A stretch of 64,000 nucleotides of DNA from Argopecten irradians (lineage: Eukaryota; Mollusca; Bivalvia; Pectinida; Pectinidae), in contig NC_091143.1 in the NCBI RefSeq assembly GCF_041381155.1, positions 42,052,996 through 42,116,995 on the forward strand, read 5' to 3'. Each line of letters opens with the position of its first letter. Positions within the stretch are counted from its first letter, which is position 1. Positions 46,691 to 59,704 of this stretch are shown here, one piece after another. The translations under genes and the position numbers were made by a program. The notes under the pieces were generated by a model, which saw only the letters and a program-made list of their open reading frames with translations, was not told the DNA's origin and searched no databases.

Positions 46691-47250
46691 TTCATACTAC
46701 TTATGGGATTCTATTGGATTATCACTACCATACAGCTCTTTGATGGAATGTTAATTACTGGTTTTGGATCGTTTCTAGGATTGGACACAAAGACTTAAAA
46801 TGACAAAAAGTAATTCTTTATATCGTCATTCTAGGGTAAATAATACAGTACTTATTTTGTTTCAAATTATGGACATTTTCTTCGATGTGTGCAAGTTGTT
46901 AGAGAGAATCCTGGACAGTAATCACTTTAAAACTTCGAGACATTTATGTGATTATTATCTAATTATTAAAGTCTGCATTACTACTGAGGATATTACTCAA
47001 TGTGCATTATATGAGTTATTTTGGGCTGTTTGTTTTTATCTTACGGTACATAAAATTATAATATCTAGTTCTAGATCTTTTTTATAACGATTATTAGCTA
47101 TAAAAAGCAAATAGATTATTTTACGATACAACAAGCACTTTTGATTTTGTAGTGCGTCTTCAGTTTCGTTCACATATACAGCGTTTACCATAGCCATTCC
47201 TACATCCGTTTCATTAATACACGTGTGGGTATAATATCGTAGCATATATA

Positions 47251-47320
47251 TCCTAAGTAGTCTAGTGGTTAGGATTCCGCGCTCTCATCGAGCCGCCGGG
47301 TTCGATTTCCCGTTTGGGAA
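47251..47320 (+). tRNA. tRNA-Glu(CTC)-like
   Basis: The acceptor stem TCCTAAG/TTTGGGA closes with two wobble pairs and the anticodon is CTC. Two single-base deletions (anticodon stem 3' side and T stem) leave it 70 bases long, so folding is doubtful. It is followed by TTTTT. Probably a recent pseudogene. Confidence 0.6.
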
Positions 47321-48437
47321 GGATGTTTTTATTCAATTCCATTAATTAGTTTTTTCTTCAATATTTTAAGCATTAACGAATTTTATGCTTAAAGTTTTTT
47401 TAATTGAAAACAAATTCCACATGAAATATAATATGTCCTCAAAGCCTATCCCTTCCTATGCGATCTCATCTTAACAACAAAGTCGCCGAAAAGGTTATAC
47501 ATCATGCGTTCATCAATCTGTATAACATGCAGATCCTTATTCTCACTTCGGTTCATAGAGGATCTAATAGAGACCGCAGAATCAAACCAAGAATAGATTC
47601 CTGGAAATCCCCTTTTGGGCACAAGATTTCATAGAGAAGTGAATGTTTCGGAGCCTGCCGATTGGGTATCGAGGGCGCATCAGTTTCAAATGTTTAATGT
47701 GTGGGTTAGGCAATACATTTACATGTAAAATATGTAAAGAAAATTTTTAACTTTTGTCAAATGTGTTTCTGACAATGGGAGGTAATCAATATTGGAATTT
47801 CATGAAAATTTTGGTAAAATTTTGGTGCGGAATTCAACATAAGATGGCACCCGACATAAAAGTTTAGCAAGATGGCAGATCTTAATTTCCTTTTTATTCA
47901 CAGGTATGCGACATGCCATTCTTCAAAATTAGTGACAGGTGACCAGACTTGAAAACTCCATTCAACCTGGACAGTGGCAAACGTTAACATATCGTATATA
48001 GAGAATTCATTTGGTTCTGCGGTCTCTATAACATCCTGTAAGTAGTCACGACCTGGTGACCTTTCAAATTGACCAATCAAATATCTACCTCCGTATTCCT
48101 AGACGTGAATTTTCAGCAGCCAAAGTAATATATAGAACTTTTAGAATTAATTTAGTGTATGTAGTCATTCCGTTCACAAAACACAACATCGCTATCAGAA
48201 TAACCATGCTGTGATGAAATGTCGTTCTCAGTTGATGTAGCCAGATGGAGAAAAATGCATTTGAACTGAAATACAATGAGTATAAAAGTCATTATAGTAT
48301 GAAGCCTCTGATGGGTTGTCAAATCCTCCTGTATGGTACGAAAAGAAAATAAGGATATGTATTTTAATCGAATTCCGCATCGGCTTACTGTAAGAAATAA
48401 ATATTATCTTGCAAAGCGATTCTAAAAAAAGTTTTAT

Positions 48438-48520
48438 GTCAGAAGTGGGATTCGAACCCACGCCGGGAAGACCCGACTGCGACCTGAACGCAGCGCCTTA
48501 GACCGCTCGGCCATCCTGAC
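48438..48520 (-). tRNA. tRNA-Leu(CAG)
   Basis: Identical to the 46608 copy over 83 bases, with T7 terminator. It begins the first unit of the dimeric part of the array. Confidence 0.95.
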
Positions 48521-49088
48521 TTTATACTACTTAGGAGATTCTATTGGATTATCACTACCATACAGCTCTTTGATGGAATGTTAATTACTGGTTTTGGATC
48601 GTTTCTAGGATTGGACACAAAGACTTAAAATGACAAAAAGTAATTCTTTATATCGTCATTCTAGGGTAAATAATACAGTACTTATTTTGTTTCAAATTAT
48701 GGACACTTTCTTCGATGTGTGCAAGTTGTTAGTGAGAATTCCGGACAGTAATCAGTTTTAAAACTTCGAGACAAATATATGTTTATTATCTAATAATTTA
48801 AGACTCCATTACGACTGAGGATATTACTCAGGGTGCATTATATGAGTTATTTTGAGCTGTTTGTTTTATCTAACGGTATATAAAATTATAATATTTAATT
48901 CTAGAATTTTTTATAACGATTATTAGCTATAAAAAAGCAAAGAGATTATTTTAACGATACAACAAGCGCTTTTGATTTTGTAGTGCGCCTTCATTTTCGT
49001 TCACAGATAAGCGTTTACCATAGCCATTCCTACATCCGTTTCATTAATACCATTAAACACGTGTGGGTATGTTATCGTAGCATATATA

Positions 49089-49160
49089 TCCTAAGTAGTC
49101 TAGTGGTTAGGATTCCGCTCTCCATCGAGCCGCCGGGATTTGATTCCCCGTTTGTTAGGG
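49089..49160 (+). pseudogene. tRNA-Glu-like pseudogene
   Basis: The A box is kept, but the anticodon arm is shortened (CGCTCTCCATCG), the B box is changed to GATTTGATTCC and the acceptor 3' strand is altered (TTTGTTAGGGA). Confidence 0.75.
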
Positions 49161-50285
49161 ATGTTTTTATTCATTTTAATTAATTAGATTGTTTTTTTCT
49201 TCAATATTTTAAGTATTAACGAATTTTATGCTGAAAGGTTTTTTAATTGAAAACAAATTCGATATGAAATATGGTATGTCTTCATACCCAATCCCTTCCT
49301 ATGCGATCTCATCTTCTTGACGACAAAGTCGCCGAAAAGGTTAAACATAACGCGTTCATCAATCTGTATAACATGCAGATCCGTATTATCACTTCGGTTC
49401 ATAGAGGATCTAATAGAGACCGCAGAATCAAACCAAGAATAGTTTCCTGGAAACTCCCTTTTGGGCACAAGATTTCAGAGAGAAGTGAATGTTTCGGAGC
49501 CTTCTGATTGGGTATTGAGGGCGAATCAGTTTCAAATGTTCAATGTGTGGGTTAGGCAATACATATATATGTAAAATATGTAAAGAAATTTTAAGATTCT
49601 GTCAAGTGTGTTTCTGACATGGGGAGATAATCAATATTGGAATTTCATGAACATTTTGGTAAAATTTTGGTGGGGAATTCAACATAAGATGGCACCCGAC
49701 ATAAAAATTTAGCAAGATGGCAGATCTTAATTTCCTTTTTATTCACAGGTATGCGACATGCCATTCTTCAAAATTAGTGACAGGTGACCAGACTTGAAAA
49801 CTCCATTTAACCTGGACAGTGGCAAACGTTAACGTATCGTATATAGAGAATTGGTTTGGTTCTGCGGTCTCTATAACATCCTGTAAATAGTCACGACCTG
49901 GTGACCTTTCAAATTGACCAATCAAATATCTACCTCCGTATTCCTAGACGTGAATTTTCAGCAGCCAAAGTAATATATAAAACTTTTAGAATTATTTTAG
50001 TGTATGTAGTCATTCCATTCACAAAACACATCATCGCTATCAGAATAACCATGCTGTGATGAAATGTCGTTCTCAGTTGATGTAGCCCGATGGAGAAAAA
50101 TGCATTTGAACTGAAATACAATGAGTATGAAAGTCATCATAGTATGAAGCCTCTGATGGGTTGTTGTCAAATCCTCCTGTATGGTACGAAAAGAGAATAA
50201 GGATATGTATTTTAATCGAATTCCGCATCGGCTTACTGTAAGAAATAAATATTATCTTGCAAAACGATTCTAAAAAAAGTTTAAT

Positions 50286-50368
50286 GTCAGAAGTGGGATT
50301 CGAACCCATGTCAGGAAGACCCGACTGCGACCTGAACGCAGCGCCTAAGACCGCTCGGCCATCCTGAC
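50286..50368 (-). tRNA. tRNA-Leu(CAG), slightly degraded
   Basis: 83 bases with anticodon CAG. The variable arm and first T-stem pair are changed (plus-strand CCCATGTCAGG instead of CCCACGCCGGG) and the D arm has one change. A and B boxes and the T7 terminator are intact. Function is uncertain. Confidence 0.85.
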
Positions 50369-50938
50369 TTCATACTATTTAGGAGATTCTATTGGACTGC
50401 AATCACTAGCATACTGCTTTTTGATGAAATGTAAATTACTGGTTTTGGATCCTTTCTAGGATTGGACACAAAGACTTAAAATGACAAAAAGTAATTCTTT
50501 ATATCGTCATTCTAGGGTAAATAATACAGTACTTATTTTGTTTCAAATTATGGACACTTTCTTCGATGTGTGCAAGTTGTTAGTGAGAATTCCGGACAGT
50601 AATCAATTTTAAAACTTCGAGACAAATATATGTTTATCATTTAATAATTTAAGACTCCATTACGACTGAGGATATTACTCAGAGTGCAATATATGACTTA
50701 TTTTGCGTTTTTTTTTATCTAACGGTATATAAAATGATACTATTAAGTTCTAGATCATTTTTATAACGATTATTAGCTATAAAAAAGCAAAGAGATTATT
50801 TTACGATACAACAAGCGCTTTTGATTTTGTAGTGCGTCTTCATTTTCGTTCACAGATACACCGTTTACCATAGCCATTCCTACATCCGTTTCATTAATAC
50901 CATTAAACACGTGTGCATATGTTATTGTAGCATATATA

Positions 50939-50976
50939 TCCTAAGTGGTCTAGTGGTTAGGATTCCGCCCTCTATC
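50939..50976 (+). pseudogene. tRNA-Glu-like 5' half
   Basis: Acceptor 5' strand, A box and D arm are present (TCCTAAGTGGTCTAGTGG), then the sequence breaks off in the anticodon arm (CCGCCCTCTATC) into unrelated DNA. Confidence 0.8.
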
Positions 50977-51147
50977 AAAAGGTATATTGCTGCAGATAAT
51001 ACATTGATGAGAGGTGGTGATATTTCAATATTTTAAAATTGCAAAGGATTTGATTTTTCTTACCTTTATCTTAGATATCTAATTTTTACACAATCGAATG
51101 AATACTCAAAAACCTTATGATGAATGATAATTGAAAGTATGCTTTGT
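50977..51147. other. Unit-specific segment replacing part of the array unit
   Basis: About 170 bases (beginning AAAAGGTATATTGCTGCAGA) not found in most units replace the tRNA-Glu 3' half and downstream spacer, making this unit 1.57 kb. The first 27 bases or so recur at 54395-54421. Confidence 0.8.
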
Positions 51148-51859
51148 ATGTTTAATATGTAAAGAAATTTTTAAGATTCTGTCAAGTGTGTTTCTGACAT
51201 GGGGAGATAATCAATATTGGAATTTCATGAACATTTTGGTAAAATTTTGGTGGGGAATTCAACATAAGATGGCACCCGACATAAAAATTTAGCAAGATGG
51301 CAGATCTTAATTTCTTTTTATTCACAGGTATGCGACATGCCATTCTTCAAAATTAGTGACAGGTGACCAGACTTGAAAACTCATTAACCTGGACAGTGCA
51401 AACGTTGTATCGTATATAGAGAATTGATTTGGTTCTGCGGTCTCTATAAACATCCTGTAAATAGTCACGACCTGGTGACCTTTCAAATGACCAATCAAAT
51501 ATCTACCTCCGTATTCCTAGACGTGAATTTTTCAGCAGCCAAAGTAATATTAGAACTTTTAGAATTCATTTAGTGTATGTAGTCATTCGTTCACAAAACA
51601 CAACATCGCTATCAGAATAACCATGCTGTGATGAAATGTCGTTCTCAGTTGATGTAGCCAGATGGAGAAAAATGCATTTGAACTGAAATACAATGAGTGT
51701 ATGAAAGTCATTATAGTATGAAGCCTCTGATGGGTTGTTGTCAAATCCTCCTGTATGGTACGAAAAGAGAATAAGGATATGTATTTTAATCGAATTCCGC
51801 ATCGGCTTACTGTAAGAAATAAATATTATCTTGCAAAACGATTCTAAAAAAAGTTTTAT

Positions 51860-51942
51860 GTCAGAAGTGGGATTCGAACCCACGCCGGGAAGACCCGACT
51901 GCGACCTGAACGCAGCGCCTTAGACCGCTCGGCCATCCTGAC
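51860..51942 (-). tRNA. tRNA-Leu(CAG)
   Basis: Consensus 83-base copy with T7 terminator. Confidence 0.95.
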
Positions 51943-52509
51943 TTTATACTACTTAGGAGATTCTATTGGATTATCACTACCATACAGCTCTTTGATGGAA
52001 TGTTAATTACTGGTTTTGGATCGTTTCTAGGATTGGACACAAAGACTTAAAATGACAAAAAGTAATTCTTTATATCGTCATTCTAGGGTAAATAATACAG
52101 TACTTATTTTGTTTCAAATTATGGACACTTTCTTCGATGTGTGCAAGTTGTTAGTGAGAATTCCGGACAGTAATCAGTTTTAAAACTTCGAGACAAATAT
52201 ATGTTTATTATCTAATAATTTAAGACTCCATTACGACTGAGGATATTACTCAGGGTGCATTATATGAGTTATTTTGAGCTGTTTGTTTTATCTAACGGTA
52301 TATAAAATTATAATATTTAATTCTAGAATTTTTTATAACGATTATTAGCTATAAAAAAGCAAAGAGATGTTTTAACGATACAACAAGCGCTTTTGATTTT
52401 GTAGTGCGCCTTCACTTTCGTTCACAGATAAGCGTTTACCATAGCCATTCCTACATCCGTTTCATTAATACCATTAAACACGTGTGGGTATGTTATCGTA
52501 GCATATATA

Positions 52510-52583
52510 TCCTAAGTAGTCTAGTGGTTAGGATTCCGCTCTCCCATCGCGGCCGCCGGGATTTGATTCCCCGTTTGTTAGGG
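52510..52583 (+). pseudogene. tRNA-Glu-like pseudogene
   Basis: As at 49089 but without the deletions in the anticodon arm: CGCTCTCCCATCGCGG. The B box is GATTTGATTCC and the acceptor 3' strand is TTTGTTAGGGA, which cannot pair well with TCCTAAG. Confidence 0.75.
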
Positions 52584-53706
52584 ATGTTTTTATTCATTTT
52601 AACTAATTAGATTGTTTTTTCTTCAATATTTTAAGTATTAACGAATTTTATGCTGAAAGGTTTTTTAATTGAAAACAAATTCGATATGAAATATGGTATG
52701 TCTTCATACCCAATCCCTTCCTATGCGATCTCATCTTCTTGACGACAAAGTCGCCGAAAAGGTTAAACATAACGCGTTCATCAATCTGTATAACATGCAG
52801 ATCCGTATTATCACTTCGGTTCATAGAGGATCTAATAGAGACCGCAGAATCAAACCAAGAATAGTTTCCTGGAAACTCCCTTTTGGGCACAAGATTTCAG
52901 AGAGAAGTGAATGTTTCGGAGCCTTCTGATTGGGTATTGAGGGCGAATCAGTTTCAAATGTTCAATGTGTGGGTTAGGCAATACATATATATGTAAAATA
53001 TGTAAAGAAATTTTAAGATTCTGTCAAGTGTGTTTCTGACATGGGGAGATAATCAATATTGGAATTTCATGAACATTTTGGTAAAATTTTGGTGGGGAAT
53101 TCAACATAAGATGGCACCCGACATAAAAATTTAGCAAGATGGCAGATCTTAATTTCTTTTTATTCACAGGTATGCGACATGCCATTCTTCAAAATTAGTG
53201 ACAGGTGACCAGACTTGAAAACTCCATTTAACCTGGACAGTGGCAAACGTTAACGTATCGTATATAGAGAATTGGTTTGGTTCTGCGGTCTCTATAACAT
53301 CCTGTAAATAGTCACGACCTGGTGACCTTTCAAATTGACCAATCAAATATCTACCTCCGTATTCCTAGACGTGAATTTTCAGCAGCCAAAGTAATATATA
53401 AAACTTTTAGAATTATTTTAGTGTATGTAGTCATTCCATTCACAAAACACATCATCGCTATCAGAATAACCATGCTGTGATGAAATGTCGTTCTAAGTTG
53501 ATGTAGCCCGATGGAGAAAAATGCATTTGAACTGAAATACAATGAGTATGAAAGTCATCATAGTATGAAGCCTCTGATGGGTTGTTGTCAAATCCTCCTG
53601 TATGGTACGAAAAGAGAATAAGGATATGTATTTTAATCGAATTCCGCATCGGCTTATTGTAAGAAATAAATATTATCTTGCAAAACGATTCTAAAAAAAG
53701 TTAAAT

Positions 53707-53789
53707 GTCAGAAGTGGGATTCGAACCCACGCCGGGAAGACCCGACTGCGACCTGAACGCAGCGCCTTAGACCGCTCGGCCATCCTGAC
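53707..53789 (-). tRNA. tRNA-Leu(CAG)
   Basis: Consensus 83-base copy. The upstream flank (minus-strand 3' side) reads ACATTTAACTTTTTTT, so a T7 terminator is present. Confidence 0.95.
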
Positions 53790-54360
53790 TTCATACTATT
53801 TAGGAGATTCTATTGGACTGCAATCACTAGCATACTGCTTTTTGATTAAAAAACAAAATTACTGGTTTCGGATCCTTTCTAGGATTGGACACAAAGACTT
53901 AAAATGACAAAAAGTAATTCTTTATATCGTCATTCTAGGGTAAATAATACAGTACTTATTTTGTTTCAAATTATGGACACTTTCTTCGATGTGTGCAAGT
54001 TGTTAGTGAGAATTCCGGACAGTAATCAGTTTTAAAACTTCGAGACAAATATATGTTTATTATTTAATAATTTAAGACTCCATTACGACTGAGGATATTA
54101 CTCAGAGTGCAATATATGACTTATATTGCGTTTTTTTTATCTAACGGTATATAAAATGATACTATTAAGTTCTAGATAATTTTTATAACGATTATTAGCT
54201 ATAAAAAAGCAAAGAGATTATTTTACGATACAACAAGCGCTTTTGATTTTGTAGTGCGTCTTCATTTTCGTTCACAGATACACCGTTTACCATAGCCATT
54301 CCTACATCCGTTTCATTTATACCATTAAACACGTGTGCATATGTTATTGTAGCATATATA

Positions 54361-54443
54361 TCCTAAGTGGTCTAGTGGTTAGGATTCCGCCCTCTATCAA
54401 AAGGTATATTGCTGCAGATAATTTGATTCCCCGTTTGTTAGGG
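54361..54443 (+). pseudogene. Recombinant tRNA-Glu-like pseudogene
   Basis: The 5' half is as at 50939, then about 27 bases of the foreign segment, then the 3' half of a normal array copy (TTTGATTCCCCGTTTG). This is the signature of a crossover or conversion between unlike units. Confidence 0.85.
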
Positions 54444-55568
54444 ATGTTTTTATTCATTTTAACTAATTAGATTGTTTTTTTCTTCAATATTTTAAGTATT
54501 AACGAATTTTATGCTGAAAGGTTTTTTAATTGAAAACAAATTCGATATGAAATATGGTATGTCTTCATACCCAATCCCTTCCTATGCGATCTCATCTTCT
54601 TGACGACAAAGTCGCCGAAAAGGTTAAACATAACGCGTTCATCAATCTGTATAACATGCAGATCCGTATTATCACTTCGGTTCATAGAGGATCTAATAGA
54701 GACCGCAGAATCAAACCAAGAATAGTTTCCTGGAAACTCCCTTTTGGGCACAAGATTTCAGAGAGAAGTGAATGTTTCGGAGCCTTCTGATTGGGTATTG
54801 AGGGCGAATCAGTTTCAAATGTTCAATGTGTGGGTTAGGCAATACATATATATGTAAAATATGTAAAGAAATTTTAAGATTCTGTCAAGTGTGTTTCTGA
54901 CATGGGGAGATAATCAATATTGGAATTTCATGAACATTTTGGTAAAATTTTGGTGGGGAATTCAACATAAGATGGCACCCGACATAAAAATTTAGCAAGA
55001 TGGCAGATCTTAATTTCTTTTTATTCACAGGTATGCGACATGCCATTCTTCAAAATTAGTGACAGGTGACCAGACTTGAAAACTCCATTTAACCTGGACA
55101 GTGGCAAACGTTAACGTATCGTATATAGAGAATTGGTTTGGTTCTGCGGTCTCTATAACATCCTGTAAATAGTCACGACCTGGTGACCTTTCAAATTGAC
55201 CAATCAAATATCTACCTCCGTATTCCTAGACGTGAATTTTCAGCAGCCAAAGTAATATACAAAACTTTTAGAATTATTTTAGTGTATGTAGTCATTCCAT
55301 TCACAAAACACATCATCGCTATCAGAATAACCATGCTGTGATGAAATGTCGTTCTCAGTTGATGTAGCCCGATGGAGAAAAAATGCATTTGAACTGAAAT
55401 ACAATGAGTATGAAAGTCATCATAGTATGAAGCCTCTGATGGGTTGTTGTCAAATCCTCCTGTATGGTACGAAAAGAGAATAAGGATATGTATTTTAATC
55501 GAATTCCGCATCGGCTTATTGTAAGAAATAAATATTATCTTGCAAAACGATTCTAAAAAAAGTTAAAT

Positions 55569-55651
55569 GTCAGAAGTGGGATTCGAACCCACGCCGGGAA
55601 GACCCGACTGCGACCTGAACGCAGCGCCTTAGACCGCTCGGCCATCCTGAC
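55569..55651 (-). tRNA. tRNA-Leu(CAG)
   Basis: Consensus 83-base copy with T7 terminator. Confidence 0.95.
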
Positions 55652-56223
55652 TTCATACTATTTAGGAGATTCTATTGGACTGCAATCACTACCATACTGC
55701 TCTTTGATTAAAAAACAAAATTACTGGTTTTGGATCCTTTCTAGGATTGGACACAAAGACTTAAAATGACAAAAAGTAATTCTTTATATCGTCATTCTAG
55801 GGTAAATAATACAGTACTTATTTTGTTTCAAATTATGGACACTTTCTTCGATGTGTGCAAGTTGTTAGTGAGAATTCCGGACAGTAATCAGTTTTAAAAC
55901 TTCGAGACAAATATATGTTTATTATCTAATAATTTAAGACTCCATTACGACTGAGGATATTACTCAGGGTGCATTATATGAGTTATTTTGAGCTGTTTGT
56001 TTTATCTAACGGTATATAAAATTATAATATTTAATTCTAGAATTTTTTATAACGATTATTAGCTATAAAAAAGCAAAGAGATGTTTTAACGATACAACAA
56101 GCGCTTTTGATTTTGTAGTGCGCCTTCATTTTCGTTCACAGATAAGCGTTTACCATAGCCATTCCTACATCCGTTTCATTAATACCATTAAACACGTGTG
56201 GGTATGTTATCGTAGCATATATA

Positions 56224-56297
56224 TCCTAAGTAGTCTAGTGGTTAGGATTCCGCTCTCCCATCGCGGCCGCCGGGATTTGATTCCCCGTTTGTTAGGG
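56224..56297 (+). pseudogene. tRNA-Glu-like pseudogene
   Basis: Same sequence as the 52510 copy, which belongs to the same unit type. Confidence 0.75.
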
Positions 56298-57420
56298 ATG
56301 TTTTTATTCATTTTAACTAATTAGATTGTTTTTTCTTCAATATTTTAAGTATTAACGAATTTTATGCTGAAAGGTTTTTTAATTGAAAACAAATTCGATA
56401 TGAAATATGGTATGTCTTCATACCCAATCCCTTCCTATGCGATCTCATCTTCTTGACGACAAAGTCGCCGAAAAGGTTAAACATAACGCGTTCATCAATC
56501 TGTATAACATGCAGATCCGTATTATCACTTCGGTTCATAGAGGATCTAATAGAGACCGCAGAATCAAACCAAGAATAGTTTCCTGGAAACTCCCTTTTGG
56601 GCACAAGATTTCAGAGAGAAGTGAATGTTTCGGAGCCTTCTGATTGGGTATTGAGGGCGAATCAGTTTCAAATGTTCAATGTGTGGGTTAGGCAATACAT
56701 ATATATGTAAAATATGTAAAGAAATTTTAAGATTCTGTCAAGTGTGTTTCTGACATGGGGAGATAATCAATATTGGAATTTCATGAACATTTTGGTAAAA
56801 TTTTGGTGGGGAATTCAACATAAGATGGCACCCGACATAAAAATTTAGCAAGATGGCAGATCTTAATTTCTTTTTATTCACAGGTATGCGACATGCCATT
56901 CTTCAAAATTAGTGACAGGTGACCAGACTTGAAAACTCCATTTAACCTGGACAGTGGCAAACGTTAACGTATCGTATATAGAGAATTGGTTTGGTTCTGC
57001 GGTCTCTATAACATCCTGTAAATAGTCACGACCTGGTGACCTTTCAAATTGACCAATCAAATATCTACCTCCGTATTCCTAGACGTGAATTTTCAGCAGC
57101 CAAAGTAATATATAAAACTTTTAGAATTATTTTAGTGTATGTAGTCATTCCATTCACAAAACACATCATCGCTATCAGAATAACCATGCTGTGATGAAAT
57201 GTCGTTCTCAGTTGATGTAGCCCGATGGAGAAAAATGCATTTGAACTGAAATACAATGAGTATGAAAGTCATCATAGTATGAAGCCTCTGATGGGTTGTT
57301 GTCAAATCCTCCTGTATGGTACGAAAAGAGAATAAGGATATGTATTTTAATCGAATTCCGCATCGGCTTATTGTAAGAAATAAATATTATCTTGCAAAAC
57401 GATTCTAAAAAAAGTTAAAT

Positions 57421-57503
57421 GTCAGAAGTGGGATTCGAACCCACGCCGGGAAGACCCGACTGCGACCTGAACGCAGCGCCTTAGACCGCTCGGCCATCCT
57501 GAC
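57421..57503 (-). tRNA. tRNA-Leu(CAG)
   Basis: Consensus 83-base copy with T7 terminator. It is the last Leu gene in the window. Confidence 0.95.
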
Positions 57504-58075
57504 TTCATACTATTTAGGAGATTCTATTGGACTGCAATCACTAGCATACTGCTTTTTGATTAAAAAACAAAATTACTGGTTTCGGATCCTTTCTAGGATT
57601 GGACACAAAGACTTAAAATGACAAAAAGTAATTCTTTATATCGTCATTCTAGGGTAAATAATACAGTACTTATTTTGTTTCAAATTATGGACACTTTCTT
57701 CGATGTGTGCAAGTTGTTATTGAGAATTCCGGACAGTAATCAGTTTTAAAACTTCGAGACAAATATATGTTTATTATTTAATAATTTAAGACTCCATTAC
57801 GACTGAGGATATTACTCAGAGTGCATTATATGAGTTATTTTGCGGTTTTTTTTATCTAACGGTATATAAAATGATACTATTAAGTTCTAGATAATTTTTA
57901 TAACGATTATTAGCTATAAAAAAGCAAAGAGATTATTTTACGATACAACAAGCGCTTTTGATTTTGTAGTGCGTCTTCATTTTCGTTCACAGATACACCG
58001 TTTACCATAGCCATTCCTACATCCGTTTCATTAATACCATTAAACACGTGTGGGTATGTTATCGTAGCATATATA

Positions 58076-58150
58076 TCCTAAGTAGTCTAGTGGTTAGGAT
58101 TCCGCTCTCTCATCGCGGCCGCCGGGATTTGATTCCCCGTTTGTTAGGGA
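58076..58150 (+). pseudogene. tRNA-Glu-like pseudogene, last copy
   Basis: The anticodon arm reads CGCTCTCTCATCGCGG. The B box is changed (GATTTGATTCC) and the acceptor 3' strand is altered, as in the neighbouring units. Confidence 0.75.
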
Positions 58151-59684
58151 TGTTTTCATTCATTTTTATTAATTAGATTGTTTTTTCTTCAATATTTTTA
58201 AGTATTAACGAATTTTATGCTGAAAGGTTTTTTAATTGAAAACAAATTCGATATGAAATATGGTATGTCCCCATACCCAATCCCTTCCTATGCGATCTTA
58301 TCTTCTTGACGACAAAGTCGCCGAAAAGGTTAAACATAACGCGTTCATCAATCTGTATAACATGCAGATCCATTATCACTTCGGTTCATAGAGGATCTAA
58401 TAGAGACCGCAGAATCAAACCAAGAATAGTTTCCTGGAAACTCCCTTTTGGGCACAAGATTTCAGAGAGAAGTGAATGTTTCGGAGCCTGCTGATTGGGT
58501 ATTGAGGGCGAATCAGTTTCAAATGTTCAATGTGTGGGTTAGGCAATACATACAATGTAAAATATGTAAAGAAATTTTAAGATTCTGTCAAGTGTGTTTC
58601 TGACATGGGGAGGTAATCAATATTGGAATTTCATGAAAATTTTGGTAAAATTTTGGTGCGGAATTCAACATAAGATGGCACCCGACATAAAAATTTAGCA
58701 AGATGGCAGATCTTAATTTCTTTTTATTCACAGGTATGCGACATGCCATTCTTCAAAATTAGTGACAGGTGACCAGACTTGAAAACTCCATAACCTGGAC
58801 AGTGGCAAACGTTAACATATCGTATATAGAGAAATTGATTTGGTTCTGCGGTCTCTATAACATCCTGTAAAGGGACACGAGAATGAACCTTTCAAATTGA
58901 CCAAATAGATTCCTGGAAATCCCCTTTTGGGCACAAGATTTCATAGAGAGGTGAATGTTTCGGAGCCTGCTGATTGGGTATCCAGGGTGCATCAGTTTCA
59001 AATGTTTAATGTGTGGGTTGGGCAATACATGTAGATGTAAAATATATAAAGAAATTTTAAAATTCTGTCAAGTGTGTGTCTGACAGGGGGAGGTAATCAA
59101 TATTAGAATTTCATGAATATTTTGGTCAATTTTTGGTGCGGAATTCAACATAAGATGGCACCCCCCACATAAAAGTTTAGCAAGATGGTAGATCTTTATT
59201 TCTTTTTATTCACAGGTATGCGAGATGCCATTCTTCAAAATTAGTGACAGGTGACCAGACTTGAAAACTCCATTTAACCTTGACAGCGGCAAACGTTAAT
59301 ATATCGTATATAGCGAAATCATTTGGTTCTGCGGTCTCTATAGGATGACAACCGGATATGACGTTTCCGTCATTCAGCGTCCCTGGACACCATTTGACTG
59401 AACCCAATCTGCATGTATTTGACTGGAAATCGAGTGTTGAAGGTATTTTGCTTGTATTTTATAAATATTTGGTAGCTATTTTTAGTACGGAGGCCTTTCT
59501 GTCTTGATAACGACACTGTAAATTGGTGGATTTTGTTGAAAAAAATCACATTACACATATGTTGTTAATATAGCTTAGCACATGAACCAATATCTTTAGA
59601 AAGTGATTATACAGAAGATGTTTTTGTCACGATTATGACACAGGGGCTTGGGGCAGTATGACACAGGGGCTAGGGTCCTGGCCC

Positions 59685-59704
59685 GGGGGGGGGGGGGGGG
59701 GGGG
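59685..59704 (+). repeat. Poly(G) run of 20
   Basis: Uninterrupted G20 preceded by two ATGACACAGGGGCT direct repeats. It is a strong G-quadruplex candidate and is prone to length error. Confidence 0.9.

Larger units (their letters stand above)
41311..58890. repeat. Tandem array of about 1.85 kb tRNA-Leu / tRNA-Glu-like units
   Basis: Nine to ten units follow in the same orientation. Each has, in plus order, a minus-strand tRNA-Leu(CAG), a spacer with GGATTGGACACAAAGACTTA, a plus-strand tRNA-Glu-like gene, then two conserved noncoding blocks (GACGACAAAGTCGCCGAAAA and TGCCATTCTTCAAAATTAG). Leu genes start at 44356, 46608, 48438, 50286, 51860, 53707, 55569 and 57421. From 48.4 kb on, two unit types alternate, so the array there is a dimer of about 3.4-3.7 kb. 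The 60-80 codon open frames in the units are not conserved as reading frames (older copies have stops and indels), so I treat them as noncoding. Confidence 0.93.

Noticed and set aside
49226-56643. Repeated 60-80 codon open frames in the array units (for example starting MPKREFPGNYSWFDSA, or MIGQFERSPGRDYLQD)
   Set aside because: They repeat because the DNA repeats. Older units (43.7, 45.9 and 47.5 kb) carry indels and stops in them, and opposite-strand frames are equally open, so there is no coding signal.
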